Positions 14,301-26,319 of a stretch of DNA of 64,000 nucleotides are shown piece after piece; the first letter of the stretch is position 1, and each line of letters starts with the position of its first letter. Location: assembly GCF_035582795.1 (NCBI RefSeq), contig NC_134367.1:106626062-106690061 (forward strand). The letters run 5' to 3'. Under the pieces are notes generated by a model. The model was not told the DNA's origin and did no database searches. It was given only the letters and a program-made list of their open reading frames with translations. This DNA is from Mycteria americana. Taxonomy: Eukaryota; Chordata; Aves; Ciconiiformes; Ciconiidae. Made by a program: the position numbers and the translations under genes.

Positions 14301-15640
14301 AAATGGTCATTGTTTCTATGCCTTAGTTCACACGTTAGCAATAATAGGCAAGGCAATAAAACAGGGGTAGTATTTAAATTCTGTTATGATTAGTGCTCCA
14401 ATATTCCCCAAACACGTTGGGCTCTCCAGATGAAAGACATCGTGTAAGTATAAAACTGCTATTTTATGATAGTTTCAGTTAGCTCTGTACAATAAATCTT
14501 CATCACACAAACTTATCTCAGCTCCTCTTTGAGCCAGCACAGCTTGCTGCCGGTGTTTCAGGGTACGCCTCCTGCGGCAGCATCAGAGCAGTTTAGTGGT
14601 TCTACACGCCGCAGAGCAGCATTTATGCAAGCAGTTCATGCTGATGCTAATATATGGATTATCAGCATAAATCCACTGCTCAATATGGGGAGAACTTCTA
14701 ATTCAAGTATCAGGCTTCTAAAGCTCAAATAGAGGCTTTGCTGAAACTTCTACCCTATCCAGCAGTTCCGTCTTCTCTAAGACCTAAAAAATTAGATGAA
14801 CCCCACTTCAAATCAGACTGGGTCAGAGCCTCTGCCAAATCCCAGCTATGTGAATTACATGCTGCCCACTTAAAACCGTTGCCCAAGTGCCTGTCCCAGC
14901 TATTTCAGGCAGACACAGTGCCTCTCTTCATGCTCGTTCCCAGGATGCTGCACCATGGGGCCAGGCATGGCCACCTGGCCCTTGCGTCCCCTCACAGTGC
15001 TGGGGAAATGCCTCCTTTGCTCATTTGATGGGGAAATGCTGCAAAGCGCGTAGGGATCTCCATGAAATGAAAAGGCCTGTTAAAGTGTCAGATGTTATTT
15101 AACATCCCCTTCAACGTGTTGATTTCTGTATTTCCATGAGGAGAGGTAAAAACACAGCGGTACCGAGAGGCAAGGGGTTATGCTGCAAGTATTGAAGAAG
15201 GATGCGCATCCTTGCTCGGAACCAAACACTGAGGCAACACCTGCAGGGGACTCCAGAGACGTGCTGGGGGGACTCTCTAAGGAGCTCACTTTCTTTGGTG
15301 GAACTCACCCTTGCTTTGGACGCTAATCATCCCTATCAAAAACAATTTTTACTCCAAGGGCTCCTAAAGATAATCCAGAGTATGGGTCATGTTATTATTC
15401 AGTAAAACACACATGTTTTCTGAGGATAGATACAAAAAGACATTTTCTGTAAATACTGAGGGTGCCTCTAAGTAGATATTTTTAACTGCATACAGTCCTA
15501 ATACGATTCAGCACACTGATGAGCGTCCACTTCTTGACCAGATTTTGTTGTCCTCACCCTCCAATGGTGAGGAGACGTGCCACTAATCCAAAAGCAGTGC
15601 ACTCTCCAGAAAGTCCCTAAACTTAATTCAAGCTTAAATG
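8300..15640. other. Intergenic DNA, no gene seen
   Basis: Mostly AT-rich, with more mixed composition at about 9,200-9,950 and 14,520-15,320. The latter two patches give overlapping short frames on both strands without family similarity that I recognise. The phased A-tract array at 11.7 kb is the only structured element. Confidence 0.6.
11683..11760. repeat. A/C low-complexity tract with phased A-runs
   Basis: Runs of 7, 7, 6 and 4 A start at 11707, 11717, 11728 and 11738 and are separated by CCC or CCCG/CCCT. This makes an imperfect 10-base repeat inside a wider A-rich tract. A-runs spaced at about one helical turn bend DNA. Confidence 0.8.
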
Positions 15641-16110
15641 GCAAATAAATCTGGTGCTCGTATTTTGCACAACTATTAATATTACCTCATGAGTATCTAA
15701 CAACCCGATGCATGTAATTTATCACAAAGTTAAAACATTTCTGTAGGAACTTCTTTTTTATATTATTGTCACATCACTGGTAAAACCAGTTGCTTACACA
15801 GCAGAGTGAAAAAATGAAAACTCCACAAATAAAAATGCAAGCGTCATTTAAAACCGCAAGAATGGTTATAACTATTGTGTTATTGCCTTTCTAATTGTTA
15901 CAGAAAAATGAAATGCTAAATCATGTTTTATTAAACCAGAGCTTCTATGAGAGCTTCTCTTCCATGAGATTGTCTCATGTTTCATTTTACTAACTCTGAA
16001 AACACTGCTGGAGTTAAGCATAAAATAAGAAACAGTTTGGGCTTTTTAAATCATGCTTCACAGTTAGATTTACTAATCCAGTTAAAACTGCATCACTTCA
16101 AAGCCTAATT
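15640..16110. promoter_or_regulatory. Candidate conserved non-coding element
   Basis: This stretch has repeat-free, AT-rich, complex composition, with motifs such as TATTAATATTACC, GATGCATGTAATTTATC and CTAATTGTTA. No coding frame is seen. The evidence is compositional only. Confidence 0.25.
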
Positions 16111-16802
16111 TATAAAAGTTCTATCTAACGTGCTAGGAAAGAACAGGTCAATGAACGCTTTTGACTTACAGAATGTACTGACTTGATCTATTAAACATAC
16201 AGCTCCACTCAGTGAGAGTCTGGTTTTGAACGGATTCCTTTATTTTTGGATACAAAAATCTATAACATCACTTAGAAAAGTCTTTAAGAATGTGTACCTA
16301 CAAATTCGAATGTGTATATATAGTCCTGCTGGACTCAATGGGAGTCAATGTATTTAAACACCTGCACCTATGGAGTGTTTTGCTGGATGAGGGCTGTACA
16401 AAATATTGACATCTGGATTAAAGCATAAGCATCCATAAAATGCATATCTAAATCAAAACTGTAGCACAGTTCTAACTGCATTAAGCACTTAGATAACCCT
16501 GTGTACTTAGAAAATCCCATATGGTAAACACATACCTGGCATATAGCAGTAGATCATCCAGGATTAGGTGTCTTATGTATCTACAGATCTGATACTGAAG
16601 TGAAGTCCTATTTGGAAGGTCAAAACTCAGACAAGTACAGTAGTTCCAACATTAAGAAAGGCAGCTTTCTAAAATAATGACACATAGTACTTAATATAGA
16701 ATTTCTCATTTGTGGAACTGCTTATGTTGGGCTTTCTGCTGTGGGGCAGGGGGCCGGGCAGATGTTACCTACACTATGGTTTGTGGGATCCATCTGAGAC
16801 TG

Positions 16803-16970
16803 AGGCATTGTAGTGCTAAACACTATACTGTAAAAACAGTCCCTGCTATGAAGAATGCATTGCTTAAATGGGCACGAAAAAGATGGTAAGAGTGGAAATA
16901 GAGACACAGAGAGATCAGCTGACTTCCCAAATAGAGCAGACCAGTGCCATGGATGTGGTTGGAATCGGCC
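16803..16970. repeat. Ancient CORE-SINE/LINE-like relic
   Basis: The segment has the order of elements typical of old amniote retroposons of the MIR/L3 kind: an AAACAGTCCCTGC block (about 16,833-16,846), a GGAAATAGAGACACAGAGAG block, then CTGACTTCCCAA and GACCAGTGCCATG. The family assignment is from memory of consensus phrases and is uncertain. It is too decayed to give clear ends. Confidence 0.4.
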
Positions 16971-17238
16971 TGACTGGGAGAGGGATGTGGAAATCTGATA
17001 GACAACAAACAATATTAGTTTTGGGAACAGGGATCAAAGGGAAGGGCAAGTGCCTCTGGCCTCACTGAACACCATCCCCAGAGCCTGGCTCACGATGTGA
17101 GGGTGTGTCCCAGCTCTCCCAACCAACTTCCCCAAGTTATTACCGCCGAACCATTCCTAAGCACAGTAGAGTAAACTATACTTCCTAGAGGAAAAAAGGA
17201 AAAAGGCAAGAAAGTCCTTTAGGATTCCATGAAGGAAT

Positions 17239-17289
17239 GCAACTGTACAAGCAACTGAGCAACTGTGCAAGCAACTGAGCAACTGTGCA
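17239..17289 (+). repeat. 20-base tandem repeat, about 2.5 copies
   Basis: The unit GCAACTGTGCAAGCAACTGA recurs with one substitution (GTACAA versus GTGCAA), then breaks off after AACTGTGCAG. Within each unit, GCAACTG also appears twice, suggesting growth from a shorter duplication. Confidence 0.85.
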
Positions 17290-17360
17290 GACAGGTCCCA
17301 AGCAGCTCAGAGATGAATTCATAAACCTCACGGCAGTCTTCCCATTGGAGTATGAATAGC

Positions 17361-17381
17361 CATGCTCATTTTACAGATGGG
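17361..17381 (-). repeat. Possible MIR-like core fragment
   Basis: CATGCTCATTTTACAGATGG resembles the antisense MIR core around CCATTTTACAGATG. The match is only about 20 bases and could be chance. It lies within 500 bases of another ancient-repeat candidate. Confidence 0.25.
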
Positions 17382-18089
17382 TATACATCTGTACAAGTGC
17401 TTCCTGGGGGGCAGATCCTGAGGATACTAAGGCTTCTAAGCACTTTCAAGGATGCAGAACTACAGATACAACAATTTATTGGTGTTGCAGCGGAGCTTGG
17501 ACCGGTCCACAGGAGTTCCCACCACCTGCTCTAGTTACTATTCCCCTTAAACCAAACTTGCACAGCAATAAGCAGAGAAAACTGCTTCCTACTGAACACT
17601 GCACACAAATCAAGCCATCTGCAAGTAACCACCTAGACCTTATCCAAAATGAATACACTCCCCTCCTCCCGCCAAGCAGAATATTCTTCAGGCTCTTCAC
17701 CTGTCATTTCACCCACCTGTGCCAGACAAGGCCTCCTCTTGTCATGGAAGCAAAGTCCAATGCTGAAGGACTCCACCTTGAATAGAAAAGGCCATCGTGA
17801 TTTTTGTGGGACTTCATCTGAATATTTAACGTCCTCCCTTATTGCTCTCCCAGGAGGTCAGACTTTAAGAGAAGTCAATGCAACACAACACACAAATGCA
17901 CTTGCACATTTGAGATGTTTAACATGCACACACACAAGTCTCTGGGATTTTTTAATAGTAAAATAAACAAGAAAGGTGGGGGAAAGCAGAGAAAAACTCT
18001 CTGATCATTAGTGTAAACCTAGTTCTTGGCACATTATGGAAAATTAGTAGCTTTTAAGAAAGGGCTTTTAATTGCTTAATCTAAGTAAT

Positions 18090-18760
18090 GTGGACAATGG
18101 CATACGTGTTTTATTTTAGGGTCTATCTAGCCCACTCAGAAAATGTAATGGACCTAATTTTCATTTAGTATAGGTCTGTGCAGTTCCTAAAACATCTAAA
18201 TGGCTATTAATTTAATCAGGTAATTTAACTATAGCTCTAGAAAAGGCCACCAGCTAGTTGTCACGCAATGATTATGAGGATGACATTTCTATCCCATGAT
18301 GCCAGAGGCAGACTTTGATACATCATTTTCTTTTTGAAGGTTAAACTCAGATAACCTGCCTTTGGCATTTAATTAGCTACATATTAAACACTCTTTTAAT
18401 AATAAAATGATTAAAAATTTTATTGCTTCTCAAATGAGGCCCTTTTAGATAGATTTAATGACTTGGTTAGAGCACTGTAGTTTGTGAACCAAACCTTAGT
18501 TAGACCAGTATATAGTATAATGATATGCTTTACAGCTTGCAAAATCTGTATTTTATTCAAATGACTGCCATAATCATTTTGGGTAAAACTTATAATGCAT
18601 TCTTCTGTATTTTTAAGTCTAACTGTTAAATGTCATTGAAAAGTAACCAAGAACCAACTGATTCCAGGATTTAAGGAAATTATCAAATTCAGATATAGTT
18701 ACATTAAGCTGCAGTAGGATTAATGTACTGTATTTTATACAGAAATTGTTTATCCTTTTA
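18090..18760. promoter_or_regulatory. Candidate conserved non-coding element
   Basis: This is AT-rich, complex sequence with many TAAT/ATTA cores (for example ATTAATTTAATCAGGTAATT around 18,207) and TTTAATTAGC-like sites. It contains no simple repeats or coding frame. It could act as a distal enhancer of a neighbouring gene; this rests on texture only. Confidence 0.3.
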
Positions 18761-19910
18761 AAAAAATCATTTTTCACAGTTCAGTATCCGTAAAAAAAAA
18801 AACCACCCTCATGTTCACCTAGCAATGATAAAAAAGCGTGAAGTGGCTGACAGTCTCCGCTCTTTATTTGGTATAAAAATGTTAGCAATTTAATGAAAAC
18901 TGACACAAAAAAGATAATATTTTTCCCATTCCTGCATGGTAATAACAGTGTCATGACTGCAAAATAGCTGTAAAGATAATAATTCAATGGGCCGTGCCCA
19001 CAGAGCGAATAGTACTATAAGGCAAAGCAAGTACATGGCATTTAAGAATATATATATAATTTTATGTCTGTGTGTATATAGATTTCTCTCTACACTTAAA
19101 CCAAACAAGTACCTTATCTGCAGATTAAGGTAATTATTAAAAGCTCAACTTCTTGCAGCCAGGAGTTTGGCCCACCAAAATCCCATCACCTTCACAGCCA
19201 GAACTAGGTCATCTCCTCACAGGCAGTTAGTTACTGCCAGAGACGCATAATATAGGAATCAACCTACCATCCAGTCCCCTTAAAAGTGGTCCCTTAGGGA
19301 AGAAGTACATTGTCAGGACAGCTGGATAAAGAGAGAAGTTCATCTCCAAGTCTGTCAACCCAGCACTTTCCATGAGCATAAAAATGAAGGAGAAAAAACA
19401 AGAGCAAACCCCATGAAGAACTGAAGAGTAATATCTTTTAAACTGTACTGCTTTGTTCCCAAGTCTTTGAAGGATTCCTCATCGACTTAGGCCCTGCTAG
19501 AAAGAAAAGTCCTTCCTCAACATCTACTCAACCCCGTCATGACACAGTAAAAGCCAGAGCCTTCTTAAACACTCCCTTTACAGGCAGGTAGGACAGATTA
19601 TTTCCTTTGCCAAGATCTATTTGATAAAGGGAAAGGGGGAGGCCATCAGGATTGTGGTTATGCCCTTTTAATTTTCAAACTGCCTTAGTCCCTGTCCAGA
19701 CATAAATTAAGACAATCTAGAAGTTACTCTGCTTACAGTCTCGGCTGAGCACGCCACAGGGAGTAGAGGTCTACTTCTCTCTACTCTTCCCATGTCTCCC
19801 GTGCCAGGGTAGGCACGCAGCGGTCAAGTGTGCACCAGCGTCCTTCTCACCACTGACATCCACACGGTTTTACACCCCACCTTTGACACAAGAAACCACG
19901 TATCTAAAGA

Positions 19911-19970
19911 GTCAGGGCAGATGGTCGTGTCAGGGCCGCAAGCGTGCCAACAGGCCCTAATTGCCCTGAC
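19911..19970. repeat. Inverted repeat in a GC-rich intergenic patch
   Basis: GTCAGGGCA (19911-19919) pairs exactly with TGCCCTGAC (19962-19970). A second GTCAGGGCC (19929-19937) and GGCCCT (19953-19958) lie inside and can pair as an inner stem. The surrounding 19,800-20,230 is unusually GC- and CG-rich for this intergenic region. Confidence 0.7.
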
Positions 19971-20734
19971 CGGCCTCTTACGCATAGTGTGCCTGCCTTT
20001 GTGCCTTGGTGGTACGTTGGCCTGACTCGTCCTTGGACTTATTTTGTAACCACAGGCTTGCCTGGGCTGTTGGTTGACCCTGGTTGCTGTTGTTGGACTC
20101 AGTCTGCTCCTCTTGTTCAGGTACTGTGGGGCCGAGAAATCCCTGCCTGGGCTTCCCTTGTTGTTACCCTTGCCTCCCGTCTCACCTGCCCTTGGGAAGC
20201 AGCCTCTCCCTGACAGGTTGCTGGTGAACACAAAATGTTGGGGATTTTTTTTAATTTTTTTTTTTTTTAATTGGGTACTCTGTACAAGATAACACGTGGA
20301 AATAACCAAGCTAGACTGGAACAAAACGAGCTAGGTAATGAAGCCAGCACAGTTGTATTGCAGTTATGCTTTTCAGGGGCTAATACATCCTTGTGAGAAG
20401 CCTGGGCAGTCTGGCTCCTGCTAACTGTTAAGAGTTACTGTAGATGGCTTCACGCAGCATTATACTGGTATATGGACATTCTTAACATGCTCTCTTTCAG
20501 CTTTTTTAGGCCACACCTCATTTCAATTAATTAAGATTTCTTCATGCCTCATTATATGATATCGCTAAAAGGGTAAGAGGTGCTTTGCACCTCATTTGAT
20601 GCTTGCAGCACCTAACACATGAGATGAAATAAAACTTTAGAAGTGCTGCCCTGATAGCCCAAAGGTGGTACCATATGGCATATTTACGTTTTGTAGCCTA
20701 GACAAAAGCGTTGCCAGAGGGAGCCACCACAGAA

Positions 20735-20791
20735 AGGTGTCTAGAAGAAGAAATCGTCTAGAAGAAGAAATCGTCTAGAAGAAAGACACCT
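20735..20791. repeat. 17-base tandem repeat with flanking inverted 8-mers
   Basis: The unit TCTAGAAGAAGAAATCG occurs twice in full and once in part (20740-20783). AGGTGTCT (20735-20742) and its exact reverse complement AGACACCT (20784-20791) bracket the array. Confidence 0.9.
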
Positions 20792-22624
20792 CAAGAGAAA
20801 AAGACGAGGTTATCTGTTCTTGGGCAGTTCTTATAAAGGCAAATGGCGAGCACACAAAAGACTACCATTCCAGTATGCCTCCATTTTACTAGAATGCTGT
20901 TAAGCCACAGGGAAACAAAACCACGTACCAAGAACTGAAGGTTTTGGAGGCTTTTTCTTCTCATACTTAGAGGACAGGTTGCTTGAAGACATGGTTTATT
21001 GCTGGGGTGGTGACACTCACATTGCTGCCTTTGGATTGCCCTTTTGTGAGGAGTGGGGGAAAAATAATCTCTCAAAGTTTGTCTTTAAGCACATACAGAT
21101 TTTAACACGAACTCAAAAAGAAAGATGGTGAGAAAGAAGACAGGTCAAGGATTTTCTTAAGTACTAGACCTACAACCATGTCAGAATAAAAAAATTAAAA
21201 ATCAGTCTTTCTAGATTTCTTTTTCAGTAGCATCCATTTTAAGCATGCCTTCCAACATTGTTGCCCTTTCCATGGTGGCTTTTGTTTGATTTTTCTTTCT
21301 TGGAAGTTGAATCTGCCCTTTCAAACCATCTAATTCTGCAAGCTATTGTTACTTGAAAGCAGAGGAATAAAACAAGCAGCAAATCTGTCTTAAAATGCAA
21401 ATGCCCTCTTCCAGTCACGCGTGTGCCTGCTCTGGGAGCATGCCCACCCTCTGCAAAAATTCCTAGGCATACCAGCTTTCATATTCTCATTTTTCTTTGT
21501 GAATAATGACTATCCCTTTTCTTATGTTACACTTCTGTGCCCAGCTATTCAGTTTCTGCTTTTTCACAGGGGAAAAAGCTATGATCTTAATATCACGGGA
21601 TGATATTGCAGTATATTATCTTACTATGCATCTATGCTGCAGGTGAACTACTGAATGAAGAAGGTTCAGGCAACACCCTCTCTCCTTTTACTTCTGTTTT
21701 GAAAGTATGCAGATTTTTCACTCCTTGAATACTACAAAAGGGCTTCCAACTGTGGTGGATTACATGGCCAAGGACTAAATCTATACTCAAATACAAATTG
21801 TTCGTCCTTTTGTGCCTCTTACAGTGCCCATCAGAACTAGCTAATGTGAATACAGGTCAGAAACGGTCCTCCAGCAATGCCACCAAGCAGATACTTGGGT
21901 AAAAGCCTGACTTCAGGAAAGACAATGGGAAAACTCTGACTGCCTGCAGTCATGCTCATGTTTCACCCAATTTATTCAAATATATCGGTTATAGTTAACT
22001 CCAGATGGATGCTAAAGGTATTGTATTAAGGGTGTTGCATTAATGTCTAAGCCAAGGCAGTTGCTTGTTGCAATGAAATAAAGCTTCACCCTTTCTCCCA
22101 GCCATGTGATCCTACACTCCCCAATACCTTATGGAGTCAGCTCATCACACCAATAAACAACTAACTTGGCAAGGACAAAGCTTTCTGGTTGCACAGTGAG
22201 CTGAGCTGGCTCACTGAGGGATCTGACAAGCCCCAGAGCTGGCTTAAGGGAACAACACTGTGACTGGGACCAGGATGGTCCCTTTCAACAACAGCAAGCC
22301 TTTTGATGTCATAAAATTATGCCCTAAAGAGGAATTGAAACATAAAAAAAAAACCTCTCCAGCACCCCTCCAGTAGGAAGGTGAAACCCAGGTTTAATTT
22401 GCTGAGAAAAGGCAGTGGTCCAACTTTGTACAAATTAAAGGGTAATCACATAAGACTTCTAGTTTTCCAGCATCATCACATGCCACAGAAGATATTGGAT
22501 AACACAATGTGATTTGGACCTACACCTTATACTTTAGCTCCAAGCTACCTGCAGAGGAGTAGCAAGTACGAAGTGAATCTGGAAACAAAGCACACTGCAC
22601 TCAGAAACCATAGGAATTTCAAAT

Positions 22625-22651
22625 ATATTCAAAAACAGATATTCAAAAACA
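22625..22651 (+). repeat. 14-base tandem duplication
   Basis: ATATTCAAAAACAG is followed at once by ATATTCAAAAACA in AT-rich intergenic DNA. Confidence 0.75.
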
Positions 22652-23585
22652 CATTTTAATTAATATTTTAAAAACCCACCAAACCAAAAACCAAAGCTCT
22701 GTACATAATGTTATAAGCCCATTCCGTGATTGAGAACTGGTAAACTATTTGTAAGAGAAAGGATACTAACAGCACTGTGCTAGCAATGATGAGAGATACA
22801 ACACTAAAAAAAAAAAAGAGGAAAGGAAGATGAGATGCTCCCACAGAAAAGCTTGATGCAAAATTTCTTGGGGTAAATGGAATCTTTCCTTTGATTTCAA
22901 TGGGCTTTCTGTGAGGAGTCAAGTGACTGACTATAAGAGATAGTTTTTCACTAATATAACTGGAAACAGAAAATAGACTGACTAGACTAGAGCTGTTGGC
23001 ACCGAACTTCGAGCATTTAACCCGGATTTTGTATATGGTATTTTTTTCTTAGACTGTTCAAAATATTCCAGGAACATACCAAAAATCTAAGCAGTTCAAT
23101 AATTAAGCTAGTGCATTGAGTGGTAACTGGTGAAAGAAAATGCAGTAATTCTGGGAATTACCTGTGAAGGTACTGTGCATCTAATCATTGGGAGGGATTC
23201 CAAATTTGCTTCCAGAAAACATATACATTAAAAAAAAATTATTTGCAACCCAGAGATCGATATCCCATCATTTGCAGAAGAGTATCTGGTTTCCTACTTC
23301 ATTTTCTACGCATAATAAGATCCCCTTCCCACTCTTACAACACTTATATTTGCTTATGCTTTTCCTTTAGGAAGTAGAAAGTTTCTAAAGTGGTGAAAGC
23401 CACTATCATCTTGATATACCTACTTATAAAAGGGAAGTCCAGTAAAACTACACATATAGTTTTGTTTTTCCTTTAGATCTTTAAAAAACACAGATGGAAC
23501 ACACAGAGCTGTAAAGAAAAAGTAGACAATGAAGAAGACTCTCCTATCCAAAAGATACACATGGTTTGACTAATAAATGTCTGAG

Positions 23586-23617
23586 ATACTTTTTAAACAG
23601 TAAATACTTTTTAAACA
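23586..23617 (+). repeat. Short direct repeat, ATACTTTTTAAACA twice
   Basis: Two identical 14-mers start 18 bases apart in AT-rich intergenic DNA. This is probably a replication-slippage duplication. Confidence 0.8.
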
Positions 23618-26305
23618 ATTTAAAGTCACACTATTAGTTCAGCATTATCTTTTGTGATTTGAAATGTTTGAAGAGAAGTCAAGAAAAGGCAATACAGAAA
23701 CCGGCACTCATTTTTACACTTCAGTATTCTTTAGCTTGAAGCTAATAATGAGGTTCAGTGGCTTTCAATTTCTGGACTTTTCTAGGTACATTTTGGAAAG
23801 CTGTTATGCCATTTGTTTTGCTTTTCTTTTAGAGAACAGTTTTATGGCCAGAGCTAGAAAGAAGCTTACTGGTAGTTCCAAGGTCAAAAGAGAAATACTG
23901 GTTTGGAGTTCCACATACTTACAGCATGTAATGCTTCTGGCAGAATTAAAACAAAACCAAGAAAGCATAGTTTTATTCAGCTTTTTACTTTCACGAACAT
24001 GGAATGAACATTAAAAAAAAAAAACAAAACCAACAAACAAACAACAACTCAAAACTTCTTGTTTCCTCAAAGCCACCTGAAAAAAAGAGTATCCCTTTTA
24101 TATGAACCTGAACTTCAGAACTTCGGGCCCTTGTGGCCATAGGAGCTTCTATGAGTGAAAGGATTATCGTGGGAAAAGGGATCAGGGTCTGATATCTTGG
24201 AACTACTCCATTTAACCCTAAAATTACTTTTTCTCTTCAAATTGGGTGGAGAGTTCCTACTGAAAAGTAGCTAGAGCAGTTTTATACTTCCTATCCATGG
24301 TACATAAGGATCCATATTTAACTTCATGTTACTTTTCCTACTATTCTGTGTATGAATTCAGAATTATGTGTACAATTTGTTCCTGAACCCAAAGTAGTAA
24401 TCATGATCTGAGACAATGGAGTAATATACTCTCTTTCAGCATATACCTTGGCCTATGCCAGAAAGCACATGATCCTTTTGTTTTATTCCTGGCTTAGCAT
24501 TCAGAAAAGTAAAGAAGTGTTCACTTGCAAGGAAGTGTTTCAAATCATTAGGCATACTTTGATCAGACAATTGCCTTGTGCAGAGTGATGAAAGACCGAA
24601 GTTGACTGCCTTTGTGGCGATAATGTCTTAGGAGTGGCAAGGAAGTGATTAGTTTTCTACTGATAACCCCATCCACCAGGCTTAATATCTCTTTACCTCC
24701 AATACAGTAACTCTGAAAACGAAACCTTTCCATACAGGTTACACATTCTCAGTAGTAGTCTATTGAGCTCAGCTGCTGTGTTCAGCCACATATACAAGCT
24801 GTAACACTGCATTTTCATCACTGAAAATGCTTTTCCTGTAGCAGCCACTGTTGCAGAAGAAAAGTTTGATATGCCCAGTGAAAGGGAGCGCTTGCTCCAC
24901 TGAGGCATAAATTACAGGTGTAGAAGTCCAAAAGAGAAATTGCTGCAATATTTTTTTTTTAAACAAACTTCCCACAGACACGTACAACTTTTCCTGTGTA
25001 GGATTACGGCAAGGATTCTTAGTTTTACAAGACTACGTAAAATTCAGCTTTGCCTAATGACTGCTACCTGCAAAGCACAGGAGCTTTCCTTTGCTTATGA
25101 GAAGTACATGAAACATTAGTCCCTGCCCACACAAACCCAAAACCCAAAGCTGTTGTTTCTCTGCACACTTGCTGCTTTGCTGTCTCCCCTCAAGGACAGA
25201 ATCTTGGGGGTTTCATGTAATTTGTATGAAAATGTAATGCTTTCCGGCTCTTTCATTTATGTTATGCAAAGTCAGTATTCTCCTCTCCAGAATTTAAAGC
25301 ATACCCAGTGAAACTTGACAGGCAAGGGAGGGTAGGTGGAGGAAGGTCTTAGAGGTCTGAGAAAGCGAATATAATTTACAATGCCTAAAACCATAAAATC
25401 TCATTAAATATGTAAAGCCAGCAGAGCTACCAGGAGAGGAAACTAGGTAGGGCTGGCCCCAAGCACGGAGGACGCGCTCCACAGAGACTCCGTGGTGACC
25501 TTCAGTGGGGAGAGGACTGCACGTAGGTGAGCTTTCCCACGCTGTGGCAGAAGTCTTGTGGGACATTCTCCAGCAAGATGAGCTGCTGGGATACCACTCC
25601 ATTTCCCCTCCGTCTTTGTCAGTGGTGGACAAATATACAGGCAGGCGCCACACTTTGTCCATCATGCCACTCCTTTGCTTGGGAGTGATTGCTGAGGTGA
25701 ATGAGGAACCATTACCCTGTTGCATAAGATTTAAAGACCATTCCTGTGAAGTATCCATGATTTTTTTTTGCAGTTTCTGCTGTGAATCTGATCATCTAGT
25801 GTTTTGAGCGTATAGGTAGGGTGTAGGAAATGTAGCTGGGCTCTGTACTATGATCCACCACAAACCAGGAAAGATTTTACCCTTGTCTCTCATTCTGGTT
25901 CAAAATTCTTTCCCAAGTCCTCCCAAACCAATTCTAACAAAAGCATTATTAAAATGGTAAGTTAGGAAGTGCTCTATTTCAATAAGCAGATTTTTCAGAC
26001 AAATGCCATTTCTGAGCTTTCCCAAGCATATCATGCTCAGTCTGCAGATGGGGCCCATTTCTGTGATTTCAGTAGGAGCAGAGTGTGCTTAAAGACCCCA
26101 GGGATCCACCCAGACATGTACAGAACGAGATCCTAGACTTCACGGATTAAATCATACATGCATTGGTCAAACAACACAGAACTGATTCCAAAGATTTCAA
26201 AATACCCAGTATTCTCTAAAAGGGGCCCTAAATGCCTATGATTTACTATGCTACTAATTGAAATCCATCCTTGTGCTTTCAGTTCCTTACTATTTTTTTT
26301 TCTCC

Positions 26306-26319
26306 CTCTCTCTCTCTCC
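26306..26319 (+). repeat. Short CT microsatellite
   Basis: A CT dinucleotide run lies inside a longer pyrimidine tract that starts with T9 at about 26,293. Confidence 0.7.

Noticed and set aside
19824..20324. 166-codon open frame on the - strand
   Set aside because: It lies in a GC-rich patch, begins in low-complexity Lys/Ile from the T tract, has no recognisable domain and no splice or promoter context.
25294..25758. 154-codon open frame on the - strand
   Set aside because: No family resemblance, no exon signals, and composition no different from flanking DNA.
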